The position numbers and the translations under genes are program-made. Of a stretch of DNA of 16,394 bases, positions 9,411 through 16,394 are shown piece by piece. The notes under the pieces are model-generated. The model worked only from the letters and a program-made list of their open reading frames with translations, had not been told where the DNA came from and made no database searches. Within the stretch, counting starts at the first letter, position 1; every line of letters starts with the position of its first letter. The DNA lies in the NCBI RefSeq assembly GCF_000330505.1, contig NW_004443720.1:198536-214929 (forward strand). Reading direction: 5' to 3'. Source of the DNA: Entamoeba invadens IP1 (taxonomy: Eukaryota > Evosea > Mastigamoebida > Endamoebidae).

Positions 9411-9753
9411 AAGATTAGTATTTCAGGATTTTAAAACAGTTTTAAAAACATTTTAAAAATTGAATATGGTTTGAAATGGTTTATTTATAACAATAAAATG
9501 AACTGTTTCCCAAATAAGATGATGTTTGATAACATTCCTCATGGAAATATAGTTTATTTTTAATTAAATAAATTATAAATAATAGTAAAATAAAAAAGAC
9601 AACAGTTATGTTCTATTATCCCGAACTTTTTAATAAAAAAAGAGTAAAATTAAAACATTTTACCACTTCGAAACAAAAATCAAGATTTTGAATGTCGGAA
9701 ACAAAGTTGAGAAGAGAGCAAAAAAAGAACAAAAAAAGACTCATAAAACAAAC

Positions 9754-10636
9754 ATGGGATTTTCAGAAAGCAAACCAGAGTCATCAAAACAGTCCTTTTC
9801 AAGGAACCCAAACTCAAAAATGGCGATTGTCAAGGACAATTATCACTCAATGGAAGAACTCCAAGACGGGCTCCGCGCCGCTGGTCTGGAGTCTTCGAAC
9901 CTCATAATCGGCGTGGACTTCACAAAAAGTAACACGTGGACCGGGAAGAACAGTTTCAAGGGGTACTGCCTGCACTCTATATTTGAGAACGGAATGAACC
10001 CATATCAAAGGGTCATTGACATCATCGGAAGAACAATGGAACCATTCGACGATGATAATTTGATTCCTGTTTACGGATTTGGAGATGTCAACACCACAGA
10101 TAAGTCTGTGTTCTCGTTCAAAGTGAACGACCAACCATGTAACGGGTTTCAGGAGGTCCTGCAGCGATACAACGAAATCACACCAAACGTCAGGATGAGT
10201 GGACCAACCAACTTTGCGCCACTCATCAACAAAGCGGTTCAAATTGTTCAACAAACGAAACAATATCACATCCTCCTCATCATCGCCGATGGGCAGGTCG
10301 ACGCCGAAAGAGCAACAAAAACGGCCATAGAAAACGCATCAAATTACCCGTTGTCTATTGTGACAATCGGTGTGGGAGATGGTCCTTTTGATAAGATGGA
10401 AGACTTCGATGATGTTTGTTATCACACGCTACTTTTTACATGTTCAATTTTGGACTTTGAATACTCACAACAAGAAACTCGGTGGAAGCAAATTTGACAA
10501 TTTTAATTTCGTCAACTTCAACAAAGTTGTTTGTGGTCCACGTGTAGAAAACCCAGACATTGCATTTGCCACCGCCGCGATGAACGAAGTCCCAACGCAG
10601 TATTTGTTGTGCAAGAAGTTGGGGTATTTAAATTGA
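9754..10636 (+). CDS. Copine-domain (RGLG-like vWA) protein, probably N-myristoylated, two exons
   Basis: Exons 9754-10413 and 10475-10636 give 273 residues. The sequence from about residue 30 (Y-H-S-M-E-E-L) to the end is a copine/vWA domain: G-L-E-S-S-N-L, the MIDAS motif D55-F-T57-K-S59, I-I-G-R-T, F-G-F-G-D-V-type signature, S-G-P-T152-N-F-A-P and the MIDAS aspartate D179 in I-I-A-D-G-Q. Exon 2 restores the family's K-F-D-N-F-x-F-V-N-F motif, which the unspliced frame lacks. The start M-G-F-S-E-S-K is a plausible N-myristoylation signal, as in plant copines and RGLG ligases. There are no C2 domains and no RING finger, so membrane attachment would rely on the lipid. It probably acts as a metal-dependent adaptor; targets are unknown. 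An ATG at 9691 is in another frame. Confidence 0.87.
10414..10474 (+). other. Intron in the copine-domain gene
   Basis: A 61-nt intron, GTTTGT to ACAAG, phase 0, joining ...MEDFDD to KLGGSKFDNF. This restores the continuous copine alignment across the junction. Confidence 0.8.
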
Positions 10637-10702
10637 TTTTCATTTTCACTTACAAAATGCTTTTTCATGATACAAACGGAATACGAACACTAATAAAACA
10701 AA

Positions 10703-11860
10703 TTAAGCTTCGACGCCGACTGCTTTGCGAAGCTCGACGAGAGCTTTGCGGACTTTTGTGTCTTTTTCCAAGGCAGAAACAAGCACCTTTCGATCGAACA
10801 TTGGTGTGATTTTCACAATGTCTTCGTGACAGGAATCTCTGCCATCGTCGATGACGCCACGAGAGTCGAAAATACAAAGACTCTCTCTGAATTGTTTGAG
10901 CATTGAAGGCAAAGGTTTCAGTCCAATCCGCGCGCATAGCATTTTGAATTTCTGAAAGAGCTCTCCGACTGATATGACGCCTCCGCTCTTTTTGCAGAAG
11001 AACATAGCACAGCACAAGGCTTTTTCATAAGAAGACATCGAGAAAAAGAACTCTTTCATATCATTGTCGCCATTACAGATGGACACTGCTTTGATTGCAT
11101 GAATGAGTTTAACTGTCTGGCTTTTCTCGTTCTTTGCTAATTGTATTGCTGTGGGGCACAACGAAAAAATGGAACGAATGTCCCCTTCTCTATTCACAAG
11201 TTCCTTTGCGATGTGTAGTATCGCCTTTTCGTCAAATGCACTGGATGCCCTCTCTCGTATAACCATCGCCAATTCTTCGATACTATTCCTTGTATAACAG
11301 AATTCAGTGGCATGCGGTGACTGCGTTAATTCACCAGCTAACCTTGCATAGTCTTCTGTATCATTAGAAATGCCAATGACAACACAATTTGGTGCTTTGA
11401 AGTAACTGAACAACGAATTCTTGAGCCAATTGTAGATCTCTGTCGATCTCTTCTTGAGTCTATCTACCTCATCAAATACTATAATTTTATTCATCTGTGT
11501 TGTGTCATTCAAATAAGTCAAAACCTCTTTCAAAGATGACTGTCTGTCTGTTTCTCCATAGAGCTCAGTAGCTAAAGCACTACATAGCATCTTGCTAGTG
11601 GCCTGTACTGCAACATTAATGTAAATTACTTTATTAGTGTTCCTTATATTTGTGGAGTTGATAACTTGTCGAACTACTGTCGTCTTCCCAATCCCATTGA
11701 ATCCATGTATCAAGACAAGACCAAATTGATTGTTATGTGTGAAACATTCGATTGTTGATTCCAACTCTATCATTTCGTTCTCGCGACCAACCAACGCATT
11801 TTGTGGACTTCGGACGTCAAATTGTAAAAGCGCGTGGTCCAAAGGCGTTTGGTTGTTCAT
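10703..11860 (-). CDS. Orc1/Cdc6-type AAA+ replication initiator ATPase
   Basis: A 385-residue single-exon protein starting MNNQTPLDHA. It has a short N-terminal segment with L-V-G-R-E-N-E (Orc/Cdc6 family entry motif), Walker A G-F-N-G-I-G-K-T-T at about residues 53-61 of the frame that includes seven extra upstream codons, Walker B I-I-V-F-D-E-V-D, a sensor-1-like G-I-S-N-D and a sensor-2-like G-D-I-R. The C-terminal third is predicted winged-helix. Family role: ATP-dependent binding at replication origins and loading of the MCM helicase. The length is close to archaeal Orc1/Cdc6 and much shorter than human ORC1, with no BAH domain. Whether it acts as Orc1, Cdc6 or both cannot be decided. 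The first ATG (11858-11860) is preferred over an in-frame TTG upstream. It converges on the copine gene 66 bp away. Confidence 0.86.
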   Translation of the reverse strand: MNNQTPLDHALLQFDVRSPQNALVGRENEMIELESTIECFTHNNQFGLVLIHGFNGIGKTTVVRQVINSTNIRNTNKVIYINVAVQATSKMLCSALATELYGETDRQSSLKEVLTYLNDTTQMNKIIVFDEVDRLKKRSTEIYNWLKNSLFSYFKAPNCVVIGISNDTEDYARLAGELTQSPHATEFCYTRNSIEELAMVIRERASSAFDEKAILHIAKELVNREGDIRSIFSLCPTAIQLAKNEKSQTVKLIHAIKAVSICNGDNDMKEFFFSMSSYEKALCCAMFFCKKSGGVISVGELFQKFKMLCARIGLKPLPSMLKQFRESLCIFDSRGVIDDGRDSCHEDIVKITPMFDRKVLVSALEKDTKVRKALVELRKAVGVEA

Positions 11861-12270
11861 ACAATTTCTAGTCCTTCCCAAATTGTTCCTTTTCTTTCTG
11901 GAACCCTATATTTTCCTCAATTCACTTTTTTTTGGCCAATGTTTGGAAAAATAAAAATTGAAAAGAGAAAAAAACAACTATTGTATTTAATATTTTTTAT
12001 TATAAATTATAGCACATGTGTATGTGTTTGAACTTAACTTTGATTTTTTTTATTTTTACTTATCTATTAATAAACTTATATTTGTATAGTTCTTAAAATT
12101 ATATTTAAACTAAATTCAGTTCGCAAAAATAAAACAAAGGCTGTTAAATAAGTCATAAGTTGTTTTATCGTTCATCTAATTATAATAACATATTCTACTA
12201 TATAAATATATTTAATTATAATTAAATTATACAATTTGATTATTGTATAATATATTTAATAATTAGATTA
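11861..12270. other. AT-rich spacer upstream of the Orc1/Cdc6-like gene
   Basis: About 410 bp of A/T-rich sequence that should contain the Orc1/Cdc6 promoter. GAAC occurs on the minus strand at 11885-11888, -28 to -25 from that gene's ATG. Short plus-strand frames here are unlike any gene. It ends at the TA flanking the inverted-repeat element. Confidence 0.5.
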
Positions 12271-12317
12271 TAGTCGGGTGATAAAGGGGGTTAATTTGGG
12301 ACAGAAGTAGTTAATTT
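12271..12317 (+). repeat. Left terminal inverted repeat
   Basis: It begins TAGTCGGGTGATAAAG and ends in GTAGTTAATTT; it pairs with 13030-13076 on the other strand at 36 of 47 positions. Confidence 0.75.
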
Positions 12318-12448
12318 GAGTAAAAAACTATAAAATATAATTTTTTTAACTATAAAAGTATTAGAAGGGTTTTTTCAATTAACTACTTTGAAAATAATAA
12401 AAAAAACCATAACTTTCTATTTTTGATATTATTCAATCTTTGAAAACA

Positions 12449-12798
12449 ATGGAAGAAGAAGAGAAAGGAACCCTTGATGAAACAACCACAGGCAATCAAC
12501 ATAAAAAAGCAATTCAAATACTAGAAACCAGTTTAAAAACTGTATTTCAATATATATTCATGATGTATATGGTTAAAATGCCAGAGTTTAATGAATTAAC
12601 AACAGTGTCAATCCTTTAAAGTGTCACGGAATCACTGAAAAATCATCATTTGTTATTTCAATCTTTCAATCTTTCGTTGTTAAACCATTCCCATTGAGAA
12701 AGGAAAAGAGAAAGACCATTTTAACACCAAAACAATTGGAGTTGAAGAAGAGCAGAAAAGAAACGAAACAAAGGGAAAAACAAAGGAAAATCCTTTAA
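12449..12798 (+). pseudogene. Decayed reading frame inside the TIR element
   Basis: From the ATG at 12449 a 56-codon frame (start MEEEEKGTLDE) ends at TAA 12617-12619. A second frame, open across 12601-12798, continues with a basic, Lys/Arg/Gln-rich tail (K-R-K-T-I-L-T-P-K-Q-L). Joined by a frameshift near 12600 they would give about 115 residues with an acidic start and a basic helical end. This could be a remnant of the N-terminal DNA-binding part of a transposase, but no catalytic DDE motif is visible and I cannot name the family. Confidence 0.45.
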
Positions 12799-13029
12799 CA
12801 AAACAAGTTTCAGACAAACCATAAAAAGTGCTGCGTTTTAGACTTCCACGTTTTTTAAGTGAACAAATTGAGGTGTTTTTGTTTATTTTTGAAATAGAAA
12901 TTCATAATTATTCAATTTATAATCATTTAAAATAAAAAACGATAATTTATATTATTGTTTTAATTTTATGTTTATTTTGACCTTTAAATAGATTTTTTAA
13001 AAATTATAGTTTCAAAATTATATTTATCA

Positions 13030-13076
13030 AAATTAACTACCTTTGTCCCTTTTTAATGTTATTTATCCCCCGACTA
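13030..13076 (-). repeat. Right terminal inverted repeat
   Basis: Read on the minus strand it begins TAGTCGGGGGATAAAT; it is the imperfect partner of 12271-12317. AT-rich similarity (ATATAATTTT, AACTATAA) continues further inward on both sides. Confidence 0.75.
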
Positions 13077-13078
13077 TA

Positions 13079-13506
13079 ACACCTTTTAGATTTACAAGAA
13101 GGGATAAAAAATCGCTAGTTTCTTTTTTACTGTTTAACATTATTTTATATATTCATATGATATTAATATAATATATATAATGTATGGTACTGTTAACTAT
13201 AAAAAATGAATATGCCTCGTGCAGACTTTTTTTGTTACAGTGATATTTTGAATAATACTTTTTATCATAATGATATTATTAAAAACTAATAGAAAGAATA
13301 AATAGCAGTAAAAAAGACTTTTTTTTATTATTATATAATAATTATAATAACTATATTACTAAGTATGATTAATTTGAATAGTAGTTTTATTTATAATTAA
13401 AAATAATCATTATATAACTGATTCTATAAATGGAGTGTAACTTAATAAAGATTAAACTATCAAGAAACCATTAAATAACCCTTTGATAATAAACGATGAA
13501 TAAGAC
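13079..13506. other. AT-rich spacer upstream of eL30
   Basis: About 430 bp, mostly A/T with TATA-like runs. It should hold the upstream promoter of the eL30 gene. A mini-frame ATG AAT AAG ACG AAC TGA at 13496-13513 lies just before the core promoter motif and is probably not in the mature transcript. No repeat or RNA gene was seen. Confidence 0.45.
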
Positions 13507-13511
13507 GAACT
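13507..13511 (+). promoter_or_regulatory. GAACT motif upstream of eL30 (second copy at 13519-13523)
   Basis: GAACT lies at -31 to -27 from the ATG at 13538, and again at -19 to -15. The distal copy matches the spacing at three other genes in the window. Function as the GAAC core element is inferred. Confidence 0.45.
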
Positions 13512-13537
13512 GAGAAGAGAACTGGAATGCCAGTTTC

Positions 13538-13867
13538 ATGTCGTCCGTCAAACAAGCCAAGAAGACGCAAGAGGGAGTCAACTCCAAATTAGCCCTTGTA
13601 ACGAAGAGTGGGAAGTATGTTCTTGGGACAAAGAGCACTTTGAAGTCCATTCGTGAAGGGAAGAGCAAGTTGGTCATCATCTCATCGAACTGCCCATCTT
13701 TGGAAAGAGCCAGAGTTGAATACTATGCTGTTCTTGCTAAGGTGAATGTTGTGCATTATGCTGGAACAAACGTCGACTTAGGAACTGCTTGCGGACGTTA
13801 CTTCGGTGTTTCTGTCCTCTCCATTGTTGATGCTGGGGATTCTGATATTATCAAAGCTGCAGAATAA
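13538..13867 (+). CDS. RPL30: 60S ribosomal protein eL30
   Basis: A 109-residue single-exon protein of the L7Ae/L30e RNA-binding fold; human eL30 is 115 residues. Recognisable segments are N-S-K-L-A-L-V-x-K-S-G-K-Y-x-L-G near residues 15-30, [10 protein letters not shown] near 44-53, E-Y-Y-A-V-L-A-K near 61-68, and [14 protein letters not shown] near 75-88, the last being the eL30 signature. It binds kink-turn RNA in the large ribosomal subunit. Some eukaryotic eL30 proteins repress their own splicing; this copy has no intron in its coding region. The ATG is followed directly by M-S-S-V-K-Q, giving a normal N-terminus. Confidence 0.95.
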   Translation: MSSVKQAKKTQEGVNSKLALVTKSGKYVLGTKSTLKSIREGKSKLVIISSNCPSLERARVEYYAVLAKVNVVHYAGTNVDLGTACGRYFGVSVLSIVDAGDSDIIKAAE

Positions 13868-13902
13868 GGCGTTTCATACTGGTTATTGAGTCTTTGTTTT
13901 AT

Positions 13903-14053
13903 TTACTGTTTCGCTTCGAAACCACTAGCGGTGAGGTGGTGGAATAGCGCTTCACCATTTTTCCTTTCATTTCTTGCAAATTCAATTTCAATCGTGTTAT
14001 GATTCAAAGTACAAGTCACTCCACACACTTTTTTCAATGCATTTCCTTGTCAT
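13903..14053 (-). pseudogene. Possible short gene with a +1 frameshift at an A6 run
   Basis: On the minus strand an ATG at 14051-14053 follows a TATA-like AT stretch and reads eight codons (MTRKCIEK). At an A6 run (plus-strand T6 at 14029-14034) that frame soon stops, but the frame shifted by one base is open for 41 further codons to the TAA at 13903-13905. This frame has coding-like GC content, a beta-strand-like T-I-E-I-E-F-A-R-N and a helix-like N-G-E-A-L-F-H-H-L. Dropping one A would give a 49-residue protein I do not recognise. It may be an assembly error, a pseudogene or a frameshifted gene. No upstream exon with GTTTGT was found. Confidence 0.4.
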
Positions 14054-14301
14054 TTTTATATTTAAAACACACCAAAATCAAACTGTTTGTGCGGGAGAGT
14101 TACTACCTTCAAATCGATAATAACGAAAAAACCTAAAGAACCCTCAAAACTATATTAAAACTATATAAAAACAATAATTGAATGGGTAAAACACCAATTT
14201 GCTATTGAATAACAAAAAAACTCGAAAATAACAAATTAAATTAAAAAACTATTAGTATAGAATTTGTCTTGATGAGTAAAGATATTAAAGATATCTTCAA
14301 A

Positions 14302-15576
14302 TCATGCGATGAGATTGGTGTCTATATAGCCCAGAGATATTTGCACGATAACCCCTGAAAAGACTCCAATGTATATCGCAAGGCAAACTAATGCGACGGA
14401 GAGCCGCGGTTCGACATTACTCGAAGAGTGTTCAATGGAACACGCCATTAAAAATCCTTGAATGGCACCTAACACAAATGCGACAACAAATGTTGCGTAC
14501 TCGACATACACCGCAACGTCTGTATTTAATGTATTTACGATGAAATACATTGGGAGAGTCACAAAGTAACTGATTAACAAATACCCAATAGAACAGAAAA
14601 AGACGAATTTCTGTGTTGGAATCTTTTGAAAGATCTCAAGCAACCTGCCGAGGGTGTCTCCAATAGCAAAGAGTAAAGAGCAGATACTAATTAACATGAA
14701 ATATTCCTCATTTTCGCTACTTTGAAGTTTCAAATAGAGGTGTTCGACTGCATTTAAGAAGTGGGGGTATAACGAGAGAGTCGTGAAAAAGATGAATGTG
14801 AGTGACAAGAGAGAGAACTTCATCTCTGTCAGAATTCCCCAAAACATTCTGAGAACAGGATAATTGGTGGGCTTCTCGTTGTCATTCAAAATGAGGTAGT
14901 CTGTTGTGTGTACGATCTTTTGTGACACCAAGAAATTGGCGACGTCATGAAATCCGTAAAAGTTGATGATTGTTAAGACTAAAGTGACTGCGCTTATCAC
15001 TAATATAATAAGAGGAGTAAGAAATGATAAGTCGTTTTCTATAGAACCAGTGCTACTGTCTTTAGTTACCAATTGTGAAATGAGTAACGACAAGAATGAG
15101 GATATCACCCCACTAAAAGCCATTCCAGTTATATAACACGTTGTATGTAAAGCAGAGAGAGAATAACTTAAGTTGAAGAAGACCACAAAATTTGTAGCAG
15201 GAAGGATACAATTAATGATAGCTACGGGCAATAAGTATAAACCATAACTTTCATTATATTTCTCATCGGAATTGAGTCGAAGACAACACGACAAAATGAC
15301 ATATAAAGCGGACAACACCAAATTAAGGACTTGGTTGACTAACCCTAAAGTCCGGTAATAAAATGGAAAGTTCGGAGTGAATGATAAGACCACAAAAACT
15401 ATCGCAAAAGTCACGCCACCTATCCCATCAATCAACTCAAAGATACCTACCATGAACCCAACATCCGCATGAATCAAGGAGTTGTATAACCCTATATAAC
15501 ATACACCAAAAAGAAAACATGAGACCATCGTGATTCCATTTGTAAATGGACTGAGACACACATTACCAAACATCAT
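14302..15576 (-). CDS. Equilibrative nucleoside transporter family (ENT, SLC29-like)
   Basis: A 424-residue membrane protein with about 11 hydrophobic segments. The N-terminal half has six, followed by a hydrophilic loop around residues 212-245. The second half opens with T-L-S-L-Y-P at 266-271, matching the ENT T-L-S-x-F/Y-P motif, and G306-D-T-L-G-R311 matches the family's D-x-x-G-R in the transmembrane segment 8 region. Acidic/polar positions such as E47-L-I-D-G-I-G-G also resemble ENT. ENT proteins carry nucleosides or nucleobases. Entamoeba is known to depend on purine salvage, so such an importer would be important (general knowledge). The two start codons are adjacent (ATG ATG at 15571-15576). 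It is a single exon, and the substrate is unknown. Confidence 0.78.
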   Translation of the reverse strand: MMFGNVCLSPFTNGITMVSCFLFGVCYIGLYNSLIHADVGFMVGIFELIDGIGGVTFAIVFVVLSFTPNFPFYYRTLGLVNQVLNLVLSALYVILSCCLRLNSDEKYNESYGLYLLPVAIINCILPATNFVVFFNLSYSLSALHTTCYITGMAFSGVISSFLSLLISQLVTKDSSTGSIENDLSFLTPLIILVISAVTLVLTIINFYGFHDVANFLVSQKIVHTTDYLILNDNEKPTNYPVLRMFWGILTEMKFSLLSLTFIFFTTLSLYPHFLNAVEHLYLKLQSSENEEYFMLISICSLLFAIGDTLGRLLEIFQKIPTQKFVFFCSIGYLLISYFVTLPMYFIVNTLNTDVAVYVEYATFVVAFVLGAIQGFLMACSIEHSSSNVEPRLSVALVCLAIYIGVFSGVIVQISLGYIDTNLIA

Positions 15577-16316
15577 GATATATTTTCTTTTGTAATAACT
15601 TAATATCAGTTTTTTTCTTTTATGTTATGAAGAAAAACGTCCATTTTACAATTTATAAATAAATCAGTAAATGTATTAAATTAGAACATTTATCAAAGAG
15701 TTTTTTTTATTACCATTTCGGGTGTTGTGTTTTTTCACAACACCTGAAGAAAAATTTAAAATTTTAAGAAATGTTGGAATACTGTACTATTGTATAATAC
15801 AAATTAATTAGAGCTAGTTGGATCATTTCGTCCTCGGATTATTATTATTAATCAATGGTAATTGAAAAATAACAAAATTCTTTCAAAAAAAATAAAATTT
15901 TAAGTTTTTTTCCTAAAAATTTGTATTTTACATATTTCCTGGGTTTTTAGATAATTATTTATGTATAAATTGATTAAAAAAACAACTTTAGAGACTGGCA
16001 TAACATTGTTTACAATTCGATACATGTATTAAAAAATAATTATAACAACATGACTAAATTGAGTGTTTTTCTCAAAATTTATATAATTTATTTTATTTAA
16101 TTAAAAATTATCTTATTATTATTTGTATAAAACATTTTTTTATTGATATTTAAAATTTTTTGAGAAAAAATAAAAAAATTTATTTAATTATTAGAACAAC
16201 ATTGACCACCACCTCTAAAAATAGATTTATTTTTTCTATTTAGAATTATATTCAAATTAAAATTATAGTAAATAAGAAACTGGGAAGATATTAGGTCTGG
16301 TTCCCGTAATCAAAAA
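15577..16316. other. AT-rich spacer between ENT gene and the right-end gene
   Basis: About 740 bp of poly-A/T-rich sequence between two divergent genes. Apart from the hairpin at 15717-15748 I find no gene, RNA or transposon end. A GC-richer patch at 16196-16213 shows nothing recognisable. Confidence 0.5.
15717..15748. repeat. Strong hairpin with T6 loop
   Basis: GGTGTTGTG (15721-15729) and CACAACACC (15736-15744) form a perfect 9-bp stem around a T6 loop. TTC and GAA extend it by three pairs across one G/T mismatch. It stands alone in AT-rich DNA upstream of the ENT gene. It could be a small RNA or cruciform structure, or a regulatory site. Confidence 0.55.
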
Positions 16317-16394
16317 ATGCCGAAAAATCACCTCGTATCAGTGAGACGGAGCATTGAAAAGAAGGCTCATAAAGACGCACTTAAAAATTCTGTT
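16317..16394 (+). CDS. 5' end of an unrecognised protein, cut by the window edge
   Basis: An ATG after an A-rich context (CAAAAAATGCCG) opens a frame of 26 codons that stays open to the last base. The visible residues, beginning MPKNHLVSVR and rich in Lys/Arg/His/Ala, suggest a basic soluble N-terminus, but this is too little to identify. The base composition switches from AT-rich spacer to coding-like right at the ATG. Confidence 0.55.
   Translation, partial: MPKNHLVSVRRSIEKKAHKDALKNSV

Larger units (their letters stand above)
12271..13076. mobile_element. 806-bp element with terminal inverted repeats, TA flanks (decayed DNA transposon or MITE)
   Basis: The ends TAGTCGGG (12271-12278) and CCCGACTA (13069-13076) are inverted, and the match extends inward: 36 of the first 47 positions agree without gaps, including GGGACA and GTAGTTAATTT blocks. 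The element is flanked by TA on both sides (12269-12270 and 13077-13078), as expected for a Tc1/mariner-type target duplication. Inside is a degraded reading frame rather than an intact transposase. E. invadens genomes are known to carry many DNA transposon families including mariner, Mutator, hAT and piggyBac types; I cannot assign this one to a superfamily from the ends alone. Confidence 0.72.

Noticed and set aside
11861..11881. TTG start seven codons upstream for the Orc1/Cdc6-like protein
   Set aside because: Non-ATG starts are not expected here and an ATG occurs at 11858-11860, before the first conserved motif.
11730..12031. Overlapping plus-strand frames upstream of the Orc1/Cdc6-like gene
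   Set aside because: Partly antisense to that gene and partly AT-rich spacer; no recognisable domain.
14279..14297. AAGATAT/ATATCTT palindrome after the ENT stop codon
   Set aside because: A 7-bp all-A/T-rich stem in AT-rich DNA is expected by chance.
1..16394. CRISPR arrays, tRNA, rRNA or viral genes
   Set aside because: No evenly spaced direct repeats, no tRNA-like cloverleaf sequence, no rRNA-like conserved blocks and no viral hallmark proteins were noticed by eye.

Overview
The window looks like nuclear DNA of an Entamoeba, and the length and AT-richness of the spacers make E. invadens my best guess (inference). The main evidence is splicing: four genes are only completed by removing short introns that all begin with GTTTGT, the characteristic Entamoeba 5' splice site. 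Gene spacing is compact, coding DNA is clearly more GC-rich than the A+T-rich spacers, and all recognisable products are ordinary eukaryotic housekeeping or signalling proteins. No prokaryotic operon, tRNA, rRNA or CRISPR array was seen.

Layout, left to right. Positions 1-137 (-) hold the 5' end of an unrecognised gene that runs off the window. 435-1628 (-) is an AAAP-family amino acid transporter, divergent from 1795-2395 (+), a small spliced archaeal-type (RibL-like) FAD synthetase/cytidylyltransferase. 2544-3047 (-) is a spliced prefoldin subunit 5. 3185-7329 (-) is a large spliced RalGAP-alpha/tuberin-like protein with a C-terminal Rap/Ran-GAP domain. After an AT-rich spacer come a ubiquilin/Dsk2 protein at 8213-9190 (+), a perfect 16-bp inverted repeat at 9251-9346, and a spliced copine-domain protein at 9754-10636 (+) that is probably myristoylated. 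It converges on an Orc1/Cdc6-type replication ATPase at 10703-11860 (-). An AT-rich block then holds an 806-bp element with terminal inverted repeats (12271-13076), flanked by TA and carrying a decayed ORF. Next are ribosomal protein eL30 at 13538-13867 (+), a possible short frameshifted gene at 13903-14053 (-), an ENT-type nucleoside transporter at 14302-15576 (-), a spacer with a strong hairpin, and the first 26 codons of another gene at 16317 (+).

The genes do not form one pathway. They cover nutrient import (AAAP, ENT), cofactor synthesis (FAD), protein folding and turnover (prefoldin, ubiquilin), small-GTPase signalling (RalGAP-like), membrane-linked calcium or adaptor signalling (copine), replication licensing (Orc1/Cdc6) and translation (eL30). 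A shared feature is a GAACT pentamer about 27-36 nt upstream of four start codons, which fits the GAAC core promoter element known from Entamoeba. The least explained items are the TIR element, the 96-bp inverted repeat and the short frameshifted reading frame.
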